Assembly (NCBI GenBank): GCA_024364805.1
Contig: CM044496.1
Coordinates: forward strand, 66,345,071 to 66,377,175
Source: Euprymna scolopes
Taxonomy: Eukaryota; Mollusca; Cephalopoda; Sepiida; Sepiolidae
Length of the DNA: 32,105 nt
Direction of reading: 5' to 3'
Shown: in pieces, positions 1 to 8,814 of the stretch
How the letters are laid out: each line of letters starts with the position of its first letter
How positions within the stretch are numbered: position 1 is the stretch's first letter
Translations under genes and position numbers: made by a program
Notes under the pieces: generated by a model
The model's database searches: none
Seen by the model: only the letters and a program-made list of their open reading frames with translations
Told to the model about the DNA's origin: nothing

Positions 1-120
1 ACGCGCAAGAGAGAGAGAGAGAAGGAAAGAACGCGCAAGATAGAGAGAGAGAAGGAAAGAACATGCAAGATAGAGAGAGAGAAGGAAAGAACGCGCAAGG
101 GAGATAGAAGGAAAGAACGA
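1..120. repeat. 30-bp minisatellite, about 4 units
   Basis: Three full 30-bp units (1-30, 31-60, 61-90) and a shortened fourth (91-118) share the frame acgcgcaaga + (ga)n + gaaggaaaga with a few substitutions. One strand is almost purely purine apart from the cgcgc/catgc start of each unit. The array continues off the left edge, so its true length is unknown. Units are directly adjacent, with no unique spacers. Confidence 0.9.
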
Positions 121-786
121 TAGAGTATGAACGAACGGTTTTCTGTCCCAGTTGAGTTATAGAAATTGCTAAGTTGGGAATTGAGACGAGTCAAAAGGAT
201 CCAACAGCAGCAAAAGCTGCAGCGGAAAATATATTGATTTACCGAGTGCATGGTAAGAACTGCGCCTCATTCACCCTCCTATTTCTCCTTTTCTTCCTGG
301 TAAGGTGACCTAAATCTTGCCATGGAAGAGAGACACACACACTTGAAAAAGATGGCAGCAGAAAAAAGACCCGATTGATAGCTTGTTTTCTGTCAACAGT
401 TGATCAAAGAGAGAACACTCATTATCATCCGAATATTTCAGAAAAAAACAGCCAGACATCTTTCTGCTGATAATAATCCTGATCGTACTGCTCATACTGA
501 AAGAGGTTCGAAAAGGCTATTATATATATATATATATATAATATGAAGTTTTTCTTTCTCAGTGTTTTTTTGTACGACACGTATTAACATTTAAATGGAT
601 GAAAAAATCTGGCTGGAATAGGAATATTTAAAACCATTTTCCAAAAATTGACGTCTTGTTAAACATAATACTGAAGAGTTTATACAAGTAGTATATATAT
701 AATTCTAGGTTAATACTTTCCAGAGGTAAAATAACCAAGAAGTTTTAATGAGGTTAATACAAAAGGTCTTAATACCGAAGGGCAAA
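121..786. other. AT-rich stretch, no gene seen
   Basis: No supported coding region. It contains a (TA)n microsatellite at about 521-541 and short AT runs. The one short minus-strand open frame here (310-495) has no recognisable domain and is best treated as chance. Confidence 0.5.
521..541. repeat. (TA)n microsatellite
   Basis: About ten uninterrupted TA dinucleotides. Confidence 0.9.
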
Positions 787-1064
787 ATATACATTTTATT
801 AGTTTTACACAAGCATTAATATGTCGCTACACATTCATGAGCATGTTTCAGTCAGCTAGTTACAAATAACTGGAGACCTCTTTAGGAGATACTGCTTATA
901 CAAAATATTAGTCAGTAACATTACGTAAATGTTACAGACTAATCTTTTGTATAAGCAACATCGCCTGAAGAGGTCTCTAGTTACTTGTAACTAGCTGACT
1001 GAAACATGCTCATGAATGTGTAGAGACACATTAATGCTTGTGTAAAACTAATAAAAAGTATATA
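787..1064. repeat. Near-perfect 275-bp palindrome (foldback/MITE-like)
   Basis: The left arm (about 787-924) is the reverse complement of the right arm (about 925-1064), centred on ttac|gtaa with essentially no loop. Long exact blocks are shared, for example catgctcatgaatgtgtag and ttaatgcttgtgtaaaacta against their complements, with only scattered mismatches and one-base indels. It would form one hairpin of about 135 bp. The arms begin atatac and end gtatat, which may include a TA-type target. No other copy was noticed in the window. It could be a foldback MITE or a palindromic amplification, and if transcribed it would give a long dsRNA. Confidence 0.85.
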
Positions 1065-1089
1065 TTAGATTTACTATGAGGAATCAACA

Positions 1090-1220
1090 AATGCAGGTGA
1101 CGATGATTAAGTGGTTAATGATACAGGCTGACGACTTGTGTTCGAAGTTCGAATTCAGTTCATTCCACAAAATCATTTTCACTTAGAATGTTGGCAATCT
1201 TCATGTAAGTATCTAATGTC
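1090..1220 (+). mobile_element. tRNA-derived SINE fragment, second SINE family
   Basis: A tRNA-like start carries a box A-like segment (gatgattaagtggttaatg) and a box B-like segment (agttcgaattcag) about 50 bases apart. It is followed by a short tail containing cattttcact and cttcatgtaagta. The same order (aagtggataacacag.., gattgaatccagt, cattttcatt, ccttgtaagtacc) recurs at 12900-13040, so this is a repeat family and not a chance tRNA match. No acceptor stem or cloverleaf is preserved, so it is not a functional tRNA gene. Confidence 0.5.
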
Positions 1221-1261
1221 TTTCTAGAAAAAATATTGAAGAAACCAATGCCAACAATAGA

Positions 1262-1400
1262 ATCTATATATATGATGAAACCAAATCGATTTTGTCCAAA
1301 TACTTTGATATATGAAGTTCTAAATCAAATTGACAGAGTAGTTTGGTAGAGACTGTTTCATAGACAGACAAGATCACTATTATAATATATAGAGATATAG
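1262..1400 (+). repeat. Fragment of dispersed repeat R3
   Basis: The segment contains caaatcgattttgtccaaatac, tttgatatatgaagttctaaa, aattgacagagtagtttggtagaga and gacagacaagatcact. These align in order with 14095-14190 (caaattggatttgttcc.., tatatcaagtttcaagtctaaa, aattgacagagtcgtttagtggaga) and with the reverse complement of 5360-5490. The coding capacity is nil and the class of the element is not recognised. Confidence 0.6.
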
Positions 1401-1441
1401 GAAATATATATCTTATTACAAAGCGCAGTATCTGTTCTCAG

Positions 1442-1596
1442 TTAATGAAGGAGAAATCCTAGATTTAGGCAAATTTTATTCTTGTTCCAATTCAGAGTAC
1501 CCCTTTTTTGAGGAGCTGGATGTTCCTCATACTAAAAATCGACTTTGTGTCGAACTTTGCTCTTGTGGGGAGGCAAAGAAACAGGAACAAACAGCG
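1442..1596 (+). CDS. Possible internal exon, unknown product
   Basis: An open frame without an ATG runs from 1393 to 1677. Inside it, a splice-acceptor-like tctgttctcag ends at 1441 and a strong donor-like GCG|GTAAGT follows 1596, bounding 155 bp, a normal internal exon size. The frame reads about 51 residues, including CSNSEYPFFEELDVPHTKN and LCVELCSCGEAKKQEQ, with mixed composition unlike the low-complexity frames around it. No family is recognised. The gctcttgtggggaggcaaa segment near 1560 resembles the reverse complement of a dispersed repeat motif (tttgcttccccacgag), so a repeat-derived chance frame is a real alternative. Confidence 0.25.
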
Positions 1597-2039
1597 GTAA
1601 GTTTTTTTTACGGTGAGAAAATCTTAAACTTTGAGACAGTTTATTTTTCACATTGTAGTCTTAAATATGCACTCTACTAAGGATAATAGTACTTTCATTA
1701 TTGAAAGACACTTTTAATGGCTATTGGTGCTTATCAACATACTTCAAAAACATGCAAATCCAATTACTTCCATTTGAATAATGAATGACGGCCATCTTGA
1801 ATATGTAATAATCTTACTCAATTGAACTTCCTAGCACTTTATGACACATTTAAATACATTTTTATGGCTGTCGAGGACACTCCAGTTTCATTTATGTGGT
1901 CATCCTGGATTTAGGAGAAAATCTGGCTTGTTTAGCCAGTAAGATTTGTCGATCCATTCAGATGCTTGCCTTTTTAACTCCAGTCTCAGAACATAAAATG
2001 ATCAAAACTTTCTGGCAAAAAAACAAGATTCATATACTG
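1597..2039. other. AT-rich stretch, no gene seen
   Basis: No supported gene or classified repeat. A short plus-strand open frame (1896-2084) runs into the dispersed repeat at 2040 and has no recognisable domain. Confidence 0.4.
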
Positions 2040-2235
2040 CTATTTAATTACTTCCCCACGAGAGCAATATATGACACATGGTAATTTCTTATGTGGGACG
2101 AAAACCAGATTCCCAAGAAGTGGCACTTTGGCAGTAAGCTAAAATGAAAATTAGTTTAGTATAGAAGGTTTCCCTTTATTGACGAAGGACAAATTAATTT
2201 AAGTGTAGCATCAGAACAGATACTAATCTTGGATC
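2040..2235 (+). repeat. Dispersed repeat pair, copy 1
   Basis: Contains cttccccacgagagcaata, ggtttccctttattgac and aagtgtagcatcagaacagat in the same order as 3335-3520 (cttccccacgagggcaga, ggatatctttcactgaac, aagtgtagcaactgaacaaa). Identity is moderate with indels, indicating two old copies of an unclassified repeat in the same orientation. Confidence 0.55.
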
Positions 2236-2333
2236 TTATCGAATGACTGTTCTCATCTTGAGTGTTACTTACTGACCTTCAAGTGTAAATTGTCTAACGT
2301 GTACATGTTTTATAATAGGTAATTAGATAAAAA

Positions 2334-2640
2334 AAAAAAATGTAATTATACCCTTTTTTTAACAAGGGAGTTACAACTTATCAAGGCCTGAAGTTCACTA
2401 AAGGATAAGGATTAATGAATGTAAGGTGACGGCTCAACAAAAACTTGTTTACATTGGACTTAAAGACTACCATATTGCAAAAAACATTGGACTTGAAGTC
2501 TACCATATTGCGGAAAACAGGCCAGTAGAACAGTGTTCCTCAGGTGGGCAGTCTTAAGAAAGAAGCCTTCTTCATGGAATCTGCGCTTAGACGAGCTTCA
2601 GAAATAAACACATGAATTTCTTTAATTTTCTCGAGCAATG
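2334..2640 (-). mobile_element. LINE family B, 3' end fragment
   Basis: On the minus strand this reads the C-terminal end of the LINE ORF2 region and its 3' UTR. The UTR ends in the family B signature aacccttatcct..gagtg..ggccttgataagt.gt.actcc, next to an A-rich tail (T run at about 2348-2360 and A run at 2330-2340 on the plus strand). The F.R.A.LWN-type C-terminal region is heavily mutated. A 31-33-bp unit covering the frame for N.VDFKSNV is duplicated in tandem (plus-strand 2452-2514). It is 5' truncated, as is usual for target-primed reverse transcription. Confidence 0.75.
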
Positions 2641-3334
2641 CCTGTGCACTGATCCCACTAATAAACAATATAACAATTATACATCCTAAGAAATTACTGT
2701 TGACAAATCTGGGGAAATGCCGCTCATAAAACCTCTTTCTTTCTTGACAGAATATAAAATCTATTTTATAATCTAGTGGGGATGATCTTCTATTCTATTA
2801 AGCTCCTTTCTCACATAAAAGACATGACCAGTCTGCCACTATTTCTATGGTAGATGCGATCTAATTCCTCCCTGGAAGACATTCACAGCAAGAAATCGTC
2901 TGGCTACCACAACTGAAAATAAGTTTTTCCACTTGTGTGTCCCTAACATCAAACAGGATTTCCATGAACAAGGTTACTTTCCAAGAACTTCCCATATGTG
3001 AAACACATTACTTTTCTACAGACTACAAATTACTGTCAACAAATACTAATCATAAACCGTTCCCATAAAGCAGTAAACGTTGTTCATTCCCTAAATTATT
3101 TTGAATCATTTCATAATATTCAGCACTAAAACAGACCATCCTATTAACCCTTATCCTCTAGTGGTTTTTGATCTTTGTAAGTCAGTGACTCATTTGTCAA
3201 AATAATATAAACGAATGGAGATACTTATTGTTTCTTTATAATCTTCATGTGTCAGAAGATAAACATTTTCAAGTAGATGCATGCCAACATACAATATGCA
3301 TTTCATGATATTTGCTGTTAAGAGAATCCATCTT
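2641..3334. other. Unassigned stretch with a possible family B tail
   Basis: No gene is supported. At about 3146-3200 the plus strand carries attaacccttatcctctagtgg followed by tctttgtaagtcagtgactc, a degraded match to the family B LINE 3' UTR. The rest of the stretch is not recognised. Confidence 0.4.
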
Positions 3335-3520
3335 TATTTGCTTCCCCACGAGGGCAGAGTTAGACAGAAGATTGAATTTTAATGTGAAAGAAAATCTAGA
3401 TCCTAAAAAGTGACATTCTTATTAGGGACAAAAAATTAAAATTGCCTCAGTCGAGAAGGATATCTTTCACTGAACAAGGTCAGAAAAGATGAAGTGTAGC
3501 AACTGAACAAAAGGATCACT
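3335..3520 (+). repeat. Dispersed repeat pair, copy 2
   Basis: This is the partner of 2040-2235, sharing the ordered blocks cttccccacgag, the middle ttt-rich segment and aagtgtagca. The class of the repeat is unknown. Confidence 0.55.
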
Positions 3521-3724
3521 TTGAAGAACACATCTATTAACAATGTCAGTTGATATGATGCAGAATAAAAACTAAGTCTGAAAGATAATGCGCACCAACG
3601 CAATGTCAGTTGACTTTGCAGGTTAATCCATACACACTAAGCAGCAAACATATTTAATTAATCTATCTCATATTCACATTAAAAAATAAAACAAAAACAA
3701 ATGTTGGTGGTTTTACAACTTCCA

Positions 3725-4134
3725 GGATTTGGGATTATTTATTGCTGAATTCAGTTTCCGAATTTTTTAGATGAGGATTAAAATTCATATTTGAATTCAT
3801 CAGGTTACTATTTTCAACTTCAGTGTTATTTTCACAACTTTTCAGTCGATGTACCCTCCGACCATCTTCAGGTATATCGTGTTGAACTCAGGAATCGTTC
3901 TGTCAAACTCAGGAATTCGCATGGGATTTTAAATTGAACCCTTTATTTAATCCATAAGTTAACACACTCTTCTTGTCAACTATGCCTGGATAGAAGTCCT
4001 AAGTAATTCACAATTGTATTTCGAGTGTCATCCTGCACTGAGGATTGAACATTCCATTTTGAAAAAGAGTGTAATTTACGATTGAATTTTTTACCAAGTA
4101 TTTTATCCACTATGCCACGGATCCTTGTGAATTA
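3725..4134 (-). mobile_element. tRNA-derived SINE (family S), near full length
   Basis: On the minus strand the order is: tRNA-like head (4134 down to about 4040, box A-like gtggcatagtggataaa, box B-like ttcaatcct), body with the complement of ttcgcacaattgtatt, tail domain gttgtgaaaataacactgaag, and an AT-rich end reaching 3781. The segment 3725-3780 (ggattatttattgctgaattcag) matches sequence next to the SINE at 8897, so it may belong to the element's extended 3' end. It carries a 22-24-bp duplication of the caaactcaggaatt motif near 3888-3918, shared with the 8897 copy and marking a subfamily. Confidence 0.8.
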
Positions 4135-4139
4135 CAGTA

Positions 4140-4618
4140 TGTACGTAATACGTATATCTTTTTTTTTTTTTTTTCTGAGATGATTACATTTTCGCATATA
4201 AACATTGTTTTTAGCATTGATATGATAATCTACAAGCTATTTATTGTGTTTCAAAGCAATTCTTTTATTGTTTGAACTGTTTCTCTTGTGGGGATCGATG
4301 CACTAAAAATCTACAAAAAATAATCTGACAGTTGACAATTGTAACTTTATTTTAAGGGCAACCATTTTTATTTTGTTTTTTATTAACATTAAATTTTGTG
4401 AGGCAGCTGGTTACTTATAAATCAATAACATTTACAAATACATTTAAAAAGAGCAAAACTTCCAACCAAACAAGCAAGATTATTCAATACCTCAGAATTA
4501 TAGTTTAACCCACATGAGAGAAAGGCAGTTTATTTCTTTTTGCTTCTGCCTTTTATAATAGAAAACAGATTCAAATTTAATTAAAGAAAGCAGTTTTTCT
4601 TTTCAAATATTACCACTC
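4140..4618. other. AT-rich stretch with poly(T) run, no gene seen
   Basis: Contains a T run at about 4158-4175. No coding region or classified repeat is supported. Confidence 0.5.
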
Positions 4619-5012
4619 GTATTATTTGGATTCTTCAGACTACTGTAATTCGCAATTGTATTTTTCAGTCGCCCACCGCAAGAACCCATGGTGTAGTGGT
4701 TAGAGTACTTGGAAAATCAATTGTAAAAGTGATATGCTCCTGAAAGTTGAAGGTTTAATTCTCAGTGTGGGCGATCGAAAAATACAATTGAGAATTACTT
4801 AGGATATGTATGCAGTCATGGCTGACTGAACGAGAGCACGCTAATCCTGTGAAGTAAATAAAAGGTTTATCCAAATTCCAGAGTTCGACAATATACACCT
4901 GAAGAAGTTAGGTTACATAGATCAAAAAGTTGTGAAAATGACACTCACGGTGAAAACAGTAATACAAATAATACAAATAACTAATCCTCATCTAAAAAAA
5001 ATCAGAAACCTA
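4619..5012 (+). mobile_element. Composite SINE S: inverted remnant joined head-to-head to a full copy
   Basis: The sense SINE starts at 4677 (cgcaagaacccatgg). Box A is at 4689-4705 (tggtgtagtggttagag) and box B at about 4751-4763 (aggtttaattctc). The body and 3' domain (attccagagttcgac..cacctgaagaag..aaaatgacactcacgg) run to about 5012. Immediately upstream, 4619-4676 is an antisense piece of the same SINE: the 3' tail (attatttggattcttcagactactgt) spliced to a body piece (aattcgcaattgtatttttcagtcgcccac). That body piece is the near-exact reverse complement of 4766-4795, giving a 30-bp stem around the tRNA-like head. Confidence 0.85.
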
Positions 5013-5359
5013 AATTTTTACAAAAATGTTGATTTTATTACAGTAACTCGCTACAGGAAGGAGTCCATAATAATGAGACAACTGGAACCTTTAACAAGTG
5101 CAAGAAATCATTCCAGGCCCCAAAATAGCACTAAAGACTTGCATAATACTGATAGTGAAGAGTAATAATGTCCTTTCTGCTTTTGTCAATCTTGCAGATT
5201 TCTTAATCTCTCTCTCTCTCTATCTATAGAGTCTTTGAAGTTTTTAACCTTTAAAACTATATAAAAAAAAATTTTTTAAATATTTTTTATCATTCGCTAG
5301 AAAACCATCTAGTCAGTAAATCATTTAATCACTTGCAATCACTGCATCAACTCACTCTC
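5013..5359. other. AT-rich stretch, no gene seen
   Basis: Contains a short (TC)n run at about 5208-5222. The open frame 4932-5165 starts inside the SINE tail and is chance read-through. Confidence 0.5.
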
Positions 5360-5745
5360 GAATTATATATCTCAAAGTTACTTTGTCTGTGTGAAGAACG
5401 ATCTTTACCAAATTACTTTCAATTTTTGGGCTACAGACTTGAAACTTGATATTTAAGGGATTTGGATCTGTGGAACAAATTCAATTTGGTTTATAGCCGG
5501 TAAAAATAGCTGCTAAGGGGTCAAAATTGATAAAACAGGAATTTAGCAGGTGTAAGTTGACTTAAAGTGCTTTTCTACGCATGTGCAAATGAACATTTAT
5601 GCATTAATGTTGGTTTAATTTTAGAGTTTTTACATCTATCTGTTGGTGCCTCAGATGGTAACAAATAATGCTGGGGCGTTCAATGTTTTGGTTTCAATTT
5701 TAACTGATAGCACCAAAGTCTTTTCTTTTAACTTCTAAAATCACC
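5360..5745 (-). repeat. Dispersed repeat R3, inverted copy
   Basis: Its reverse complement aligns in order with 13850-14190: gatgctatcagtt.aaattgaaaccaaaacat, aatgcataaatg.tcatttgcac, agcagctatttttac, ccaaattgaatttgttccacagatccaaatccc and atatcaagtttcaagtct. Moderate divergence and indels show an old copy. No protein is encoded. Confidence 0.65.
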
Positions 5746-5760
5746 ACTATATATTAGTTA

Positions 5761-5998
5761 CTTAGAACTGCACGCCTGTGGAACTCTGTTCCGTCTGCCT
5801 GCTTCCCACCGGACTACAACTTGGATGTGTTTAAGTCCAACGTTAACAAATTCCTAATGAACCGCCCCCTTAAGTAAACACTTCATCAAATCTCCACACT
5901 AACGTAATGTACTTGCAATAACCCTTATCTCTGAGTTGCTTCCGGCCCTTGATAAGTGGTGATCACTGTGTAAAAAAAAATATATATATATATATATA
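5761..5998 (+). mobile_element. LINE family B, 3' end with intact C-terminus
   Basis: The frame 5761-5877 encodes the last 38 residues of the LINE protein (LRTARLWNSVPSACFPPDY..., ending FLMNRPLK and stop), matching the end of the 24642-25536 copy (LRTARLWNCLPFSCFPADY). The 3' UTR has the signature aacccttatctctgag..ccggcccttgataagtggtgatc and an A/TA-rich tail to about 5998. It is severely 5' truncated, but the retained coding part has no break, suggesting a fairly recent insertion. Confidence 0.85.
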
Positions 5999-6203
5999 AA
6001 AATCAATAGAATATTGGCTCTATAATAATATGAAATCTGCATAAATTTATTGAAGCATATTTTACTATCAGGCAACACTGGATGGGTTGCTAGTTCTAAT
6101 TAAAATCAGCTATGTGCTCTTTGCACACTGACCACATTTTTAATTTTAATTATTTTTTTTTTTTTTTTAGAGGTGGCGAATTTTACATTGATAACTATTT
6201 TCT
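5999..6203. other. AT-rich spacer with T run
   Basis: A T run lies at about 6149-6169. Nothing else is recognised. Confidence 0.4.
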
Positions 6204-6422
6204 TTAATTGCAGATTTGGCTACTATCAGTTATTTTGAGCTTAGCTTGATTCTTCAAATATTGCGAAGAGACTGACCCCCGAGCAGCATTTGCAAGTTGT
6301 TCAAATTTATTTGGAATATCATTTTGAAACATTTGATGAACGAATAGCTTCATGAAACTGGCCACCTCATTTGTGCGATTTAAGCCTATTAAATTATTTT
6401 CTTTGTAAAGTTCCATGTCCAC
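6204..6422 (-). CDS. Possible terminal exon, unknown product
   Basis: The minus-strand frame reads VDMELYKENNLIGLNRTN and continues through SFMKLFVHQMFQND, FEQLANAARGSVSSQYL and ITDSSQICN to a TAA. Residue composition is varied and helix-like, and the segment is richer in GC than its flanks. A splice-acceptor-like ttgtatctattttatcag sits directly upstream (about 6423-6440 read on the minus strand), and the first codon is GTG, not ATG, fitting a downstream exon more than an independent gene. No protein family is recognised and no repeat copy was seen. A 72-codon frame can also occur by chance. Confidence 0.3.
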   Translation of the reverse strand: MDMELYKENNLIGLNRTNEVASFMKLFVHQMFQNDIPNKFEQLANAARGSVSSQYLKNQAKLKITDSSQICN

Positions 6423-6861
6423 GCTGATAAAATAGATACAATATACTACTTAGAAGGCAACATGGGACATATTATTTTGCGAAAATTGGACATTTAGATT
6501 ACATCATATACATGCAAACCACAAGGGGCATATGCCCTAAATTGTATTTAAATTATAAATACCAAAAATTTATCTTTGGAATTAACCACATATTTGTATA
6601 AAACATTTTTCTGCGATTTATTTAATGTAAACAAAAAAATCTTTTATATAAAATAATTATTTATAATTTATAATTATTGTTGCCTCTTTAAAAAAAGTGT
6701 TTTTACATTCTTAAAGTTGAGCACTGTCTGGGAAATTGAAAAAGTCGGTCAGCTAGCCATGCGTGTGAGATCGAAACTTCCTGTTATTTGATCACTCTAA
6801 GATCGTTTGTATGAAACGTTAATTCATTAATGTTAAAATTCCCCTTAATTTCGGGGCAATG
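6423..6861. other. AT-rich stretch, no gene seen
   Basis: No coding region or clear repeat. If the exon at 6204-6422 is real, this would be its upstream intron. Confidence 0.4.
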
Positions 6862-7041
6862 AATGGTGGCTCTGTGGTATGTGCCTTGCAAATGGAACTA
6901 AAGGTGGCTTTGTTGTGGAGTTAGAATCCTTCGACCAGCATTGATCATCTCTTGCACTGATGATTGCGTAAGCATGAAACAATGATTGCGTAAGCATGAA
7001 ACACTAGTGTCTGTAAAAATCATATATAAATAAATAAATAA
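6862..7041 (+). mobile_element. tRNA-SINE-like element with (AAAT)n tail
   Basis: A box A-like tggctctgtggtatgtg near 6865-6885 and a box B-like gttagaatccttcga near 6920-6936 precede a short body and an A-rich tail ataaataaataaata at 7025-7040. The body holds a 22-bp direct duplication (aatgattgcgtaagcatgaaac, 6962-7002). This fits a small tRNA-derived SINE distinct from family S, but there is no second copy in the window for confirmation. Confidence 0.4.
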
Positions 7042-7370
7042 CGGGTACTTATTCAGTTTCTGACCCAATCTCCAGCAATTTTAGTTAGCATATTTTTGCA
7101 GGTTATGTAAGCAACCAAAAGATGCTAAAGCAATTAGCCAATCATAAGATGATTAGTTTCAATAAAAGCGTGAAATGCAAAAGAATATTTTAACCGAAAA
7201 TGACTTTCAAAATGTCAACGTGTAATCCCCCCTTGTTCCATGTTAAAATCTTGTTTTCTATTTATAGAGTTGAAACATATCTGCAAATGTACAGCTAAAA
7301 ATATATAAATAAAAAGTTTTACATCAAATAAAAATATTACGTTTCTGAATTTTTGAGGATTGATTATTCT
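7042..7370. other. AT-rich stretch, no gene seen
   Basis: No open frame with a recognisable product and no repeat match noticed within the window. Confidence 0.4.
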
Positions 7371-7558
7371 TATTTGGATTCTTTGAAGAATTATTATTCT
7401 GATCTTGAGTTTATTCTCACGTTTCGGTCAATGTAACCTCCGATATTATTCCCTGCAGATTCCAGAGTTTGACAGGATACACATGAAGATGCTCAGTGGT
7501 TACATAGACCAAAACATTGTCCCACTTACAATAATCCGGAGAATCCAAAGAATGAAAA
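7371..7558. mobile_element. Foldback pair of SINE S 3' domains
   Basis: 7371-7450 is the antisense 3' domain (tatttggattctttgaag..gatcttgagtttattctcacgtttcggtcaatgtaacctccgat). 7459-7558 is the sense 3' domain (attccagagtttgacaggatacacatgaagatg..ggttacatagaccaaaaca). The tRNA head and body are absent, leaving two 3' domains facing each other across about 8 bases. The sense part starts at attccagagtt, the same internal point as at 9224 and 27467. Confidence 0.75.
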
Positions 7559-7640
7559 TATATATTTTATTGATAAAAATAGAAGAGAACTTGATTATTT
7601 AAAACACCCCTCCCCTCACAAAAAATAAGGTTATAATATT

Positions 7641-7810
7641 TATTAAATGGTATTACAGAAAACAAAGTCAAACCTGCATGATACCGTCAGTTTCAAGTCT
7701 CACACTCATGGTTGAGAACTTAGGATAGCCAGTTAGATTTGAACCCTCACCGACTTGAAACTGATGATATCATATAGATTCAACTTAATCTTCTGTAAAA
7801 CCATTATAAA
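7641..7810. repeat. Foldback element, about 58-bp arms
   Basis: The left arm 7641-7699 (ttaaatggtattacagaa..atgataccgtcagtttcaagtc) pairs with the right arm 7752-7810 (gacttgaaactgatgatatcat..ttctgtaaaaccattataa), with several mismatches. The 52-base loop has a box B-like ggttcaaatct on the minus strand (near 7735-7745), hinting at a tRNA-derived core. It abuts the MITE starting at 7814. Confidence 0.65.
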
Positions 7811-7813
7811 CAC

Positions 7814-8180
7814 AAGGATCGTTCTAAAAGTAAAGCCTCCTATTTTTTTTAATTTTAACTCAAAAAGTTAAAAATTTATGAAGACGGGAGTGGTGGCATT
7901 AAACGAGCAACTTTGTGTTTCATAATTAATTTTCCTACATAGTCACAACCATCCTCAATTCACTTTGCTAGGAATTCAATGACGCATCTCTACTTCTGAC
8001 ACATGGTCATGACAGGTGTTGCTTTCTTGGAGTCTCACACCATCAATATCTGCAACAGAGATTAAACTTTTAGGTCACGAATGCATAAGTTCAGTCATCA
8101 TAACAATACAATTTGCAATCCCCTCTGATGTAGTTGGGCAGAATAAAAAATAGGTGGCATTACTTTTGGAACACTCCCTT
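7814..8180 (-). mobile_element. Mariner-like MITE, complete with terminal inverted repeats
   Basis: The left end aagg.tcgttctaaaagtaaagcctcctattttttt and the right end, read on the minus strand, aagggagtgttccaaaagtaatgccacctatttttta form terminal inverted repeats of about 30 bp. The interior, read on the minus strand, matches the MITE at 22686-23056 over its length and includes a short frame RCVIEFLAK, resembling the start of mariner transposase N-terminal helix-turn-helix regions. At 367 bp it cannot encode a transposase, so it is a deletion derivative mobilised in trans. A clean TA target duplication is not evident on the left. Confidence 0.75.
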
Positions 8181-8185
8181 ATATA

Positions 8186-8814
8186 TTTATAACACACATG
8201 CACACACTAGCTGTCCATAATCGGTGTTTAGTTGAGACACCTTAACAGAAGGTCCAATCCAATACAAACAGAATAGATGCTATTGTTAATGTCTGATTTT
8301 ATATAAACTAGAAGGAAGCTTAAATTGTTTGGAATACAAGCATCTTTATTTCGATATCTTTACATGTAAAGGTTATATAATCCTTACTTTGTTATGAACA
8401 AAAGGATAGAAATACAAGGTAGGAAGTAGTTAATGATTGATGGAAATTCTTCTCAAGGTGGCAAATCAACGTAAACATGTTAGACTTTCTTTACAGAGTC
8501 TGAATAAAGAGCTTCAAGAGAAACACTGATGTAAAAACAAAAACAGATTTGCTAATTAAGTCTAAGTGGATTCAAAAGCTGTTACCATTTCAACAGACGA
8601 AATAGACAAAACGAAAGTCTTGCGTACATTTAAAACAATTCTTAAATAAAAGGTCTGCAATTGAAAAGCATTTGTTAACCCTTCATTACAATTGTTAGTT
8701 TCAAGCAGTTTTTGAGGGTCTGATACTTGAAAAGAAATAAAATGAAATCAATCGTTTGGGAATCTGATTTAGCTTTGTTGCAAAAATAAAAATAATCAGG
8801 TTTGCTGATGATGG
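8186..8814. other. AT-rich stretch, no gene seen
   Basis: It begins with ctagctgtccataatcggtgttt (near 8207), faintly like the R3 5' end at 9886. The remainder is unassigned. Confidence 0.4.

Noticed and set aside
1-120. Regular 30-bp repeats resembling a CRISPR array
   Set aside because: Units are directly adjacent with no unique spacers, and the genome is eukaryotic. It is a minisatellite.
4677-4765. Possible functional tRNA gene
   Set aside because: Boxes A and B are present, but no cloverleaf or acceptor stem forms and the sequence continues into a SINE body.
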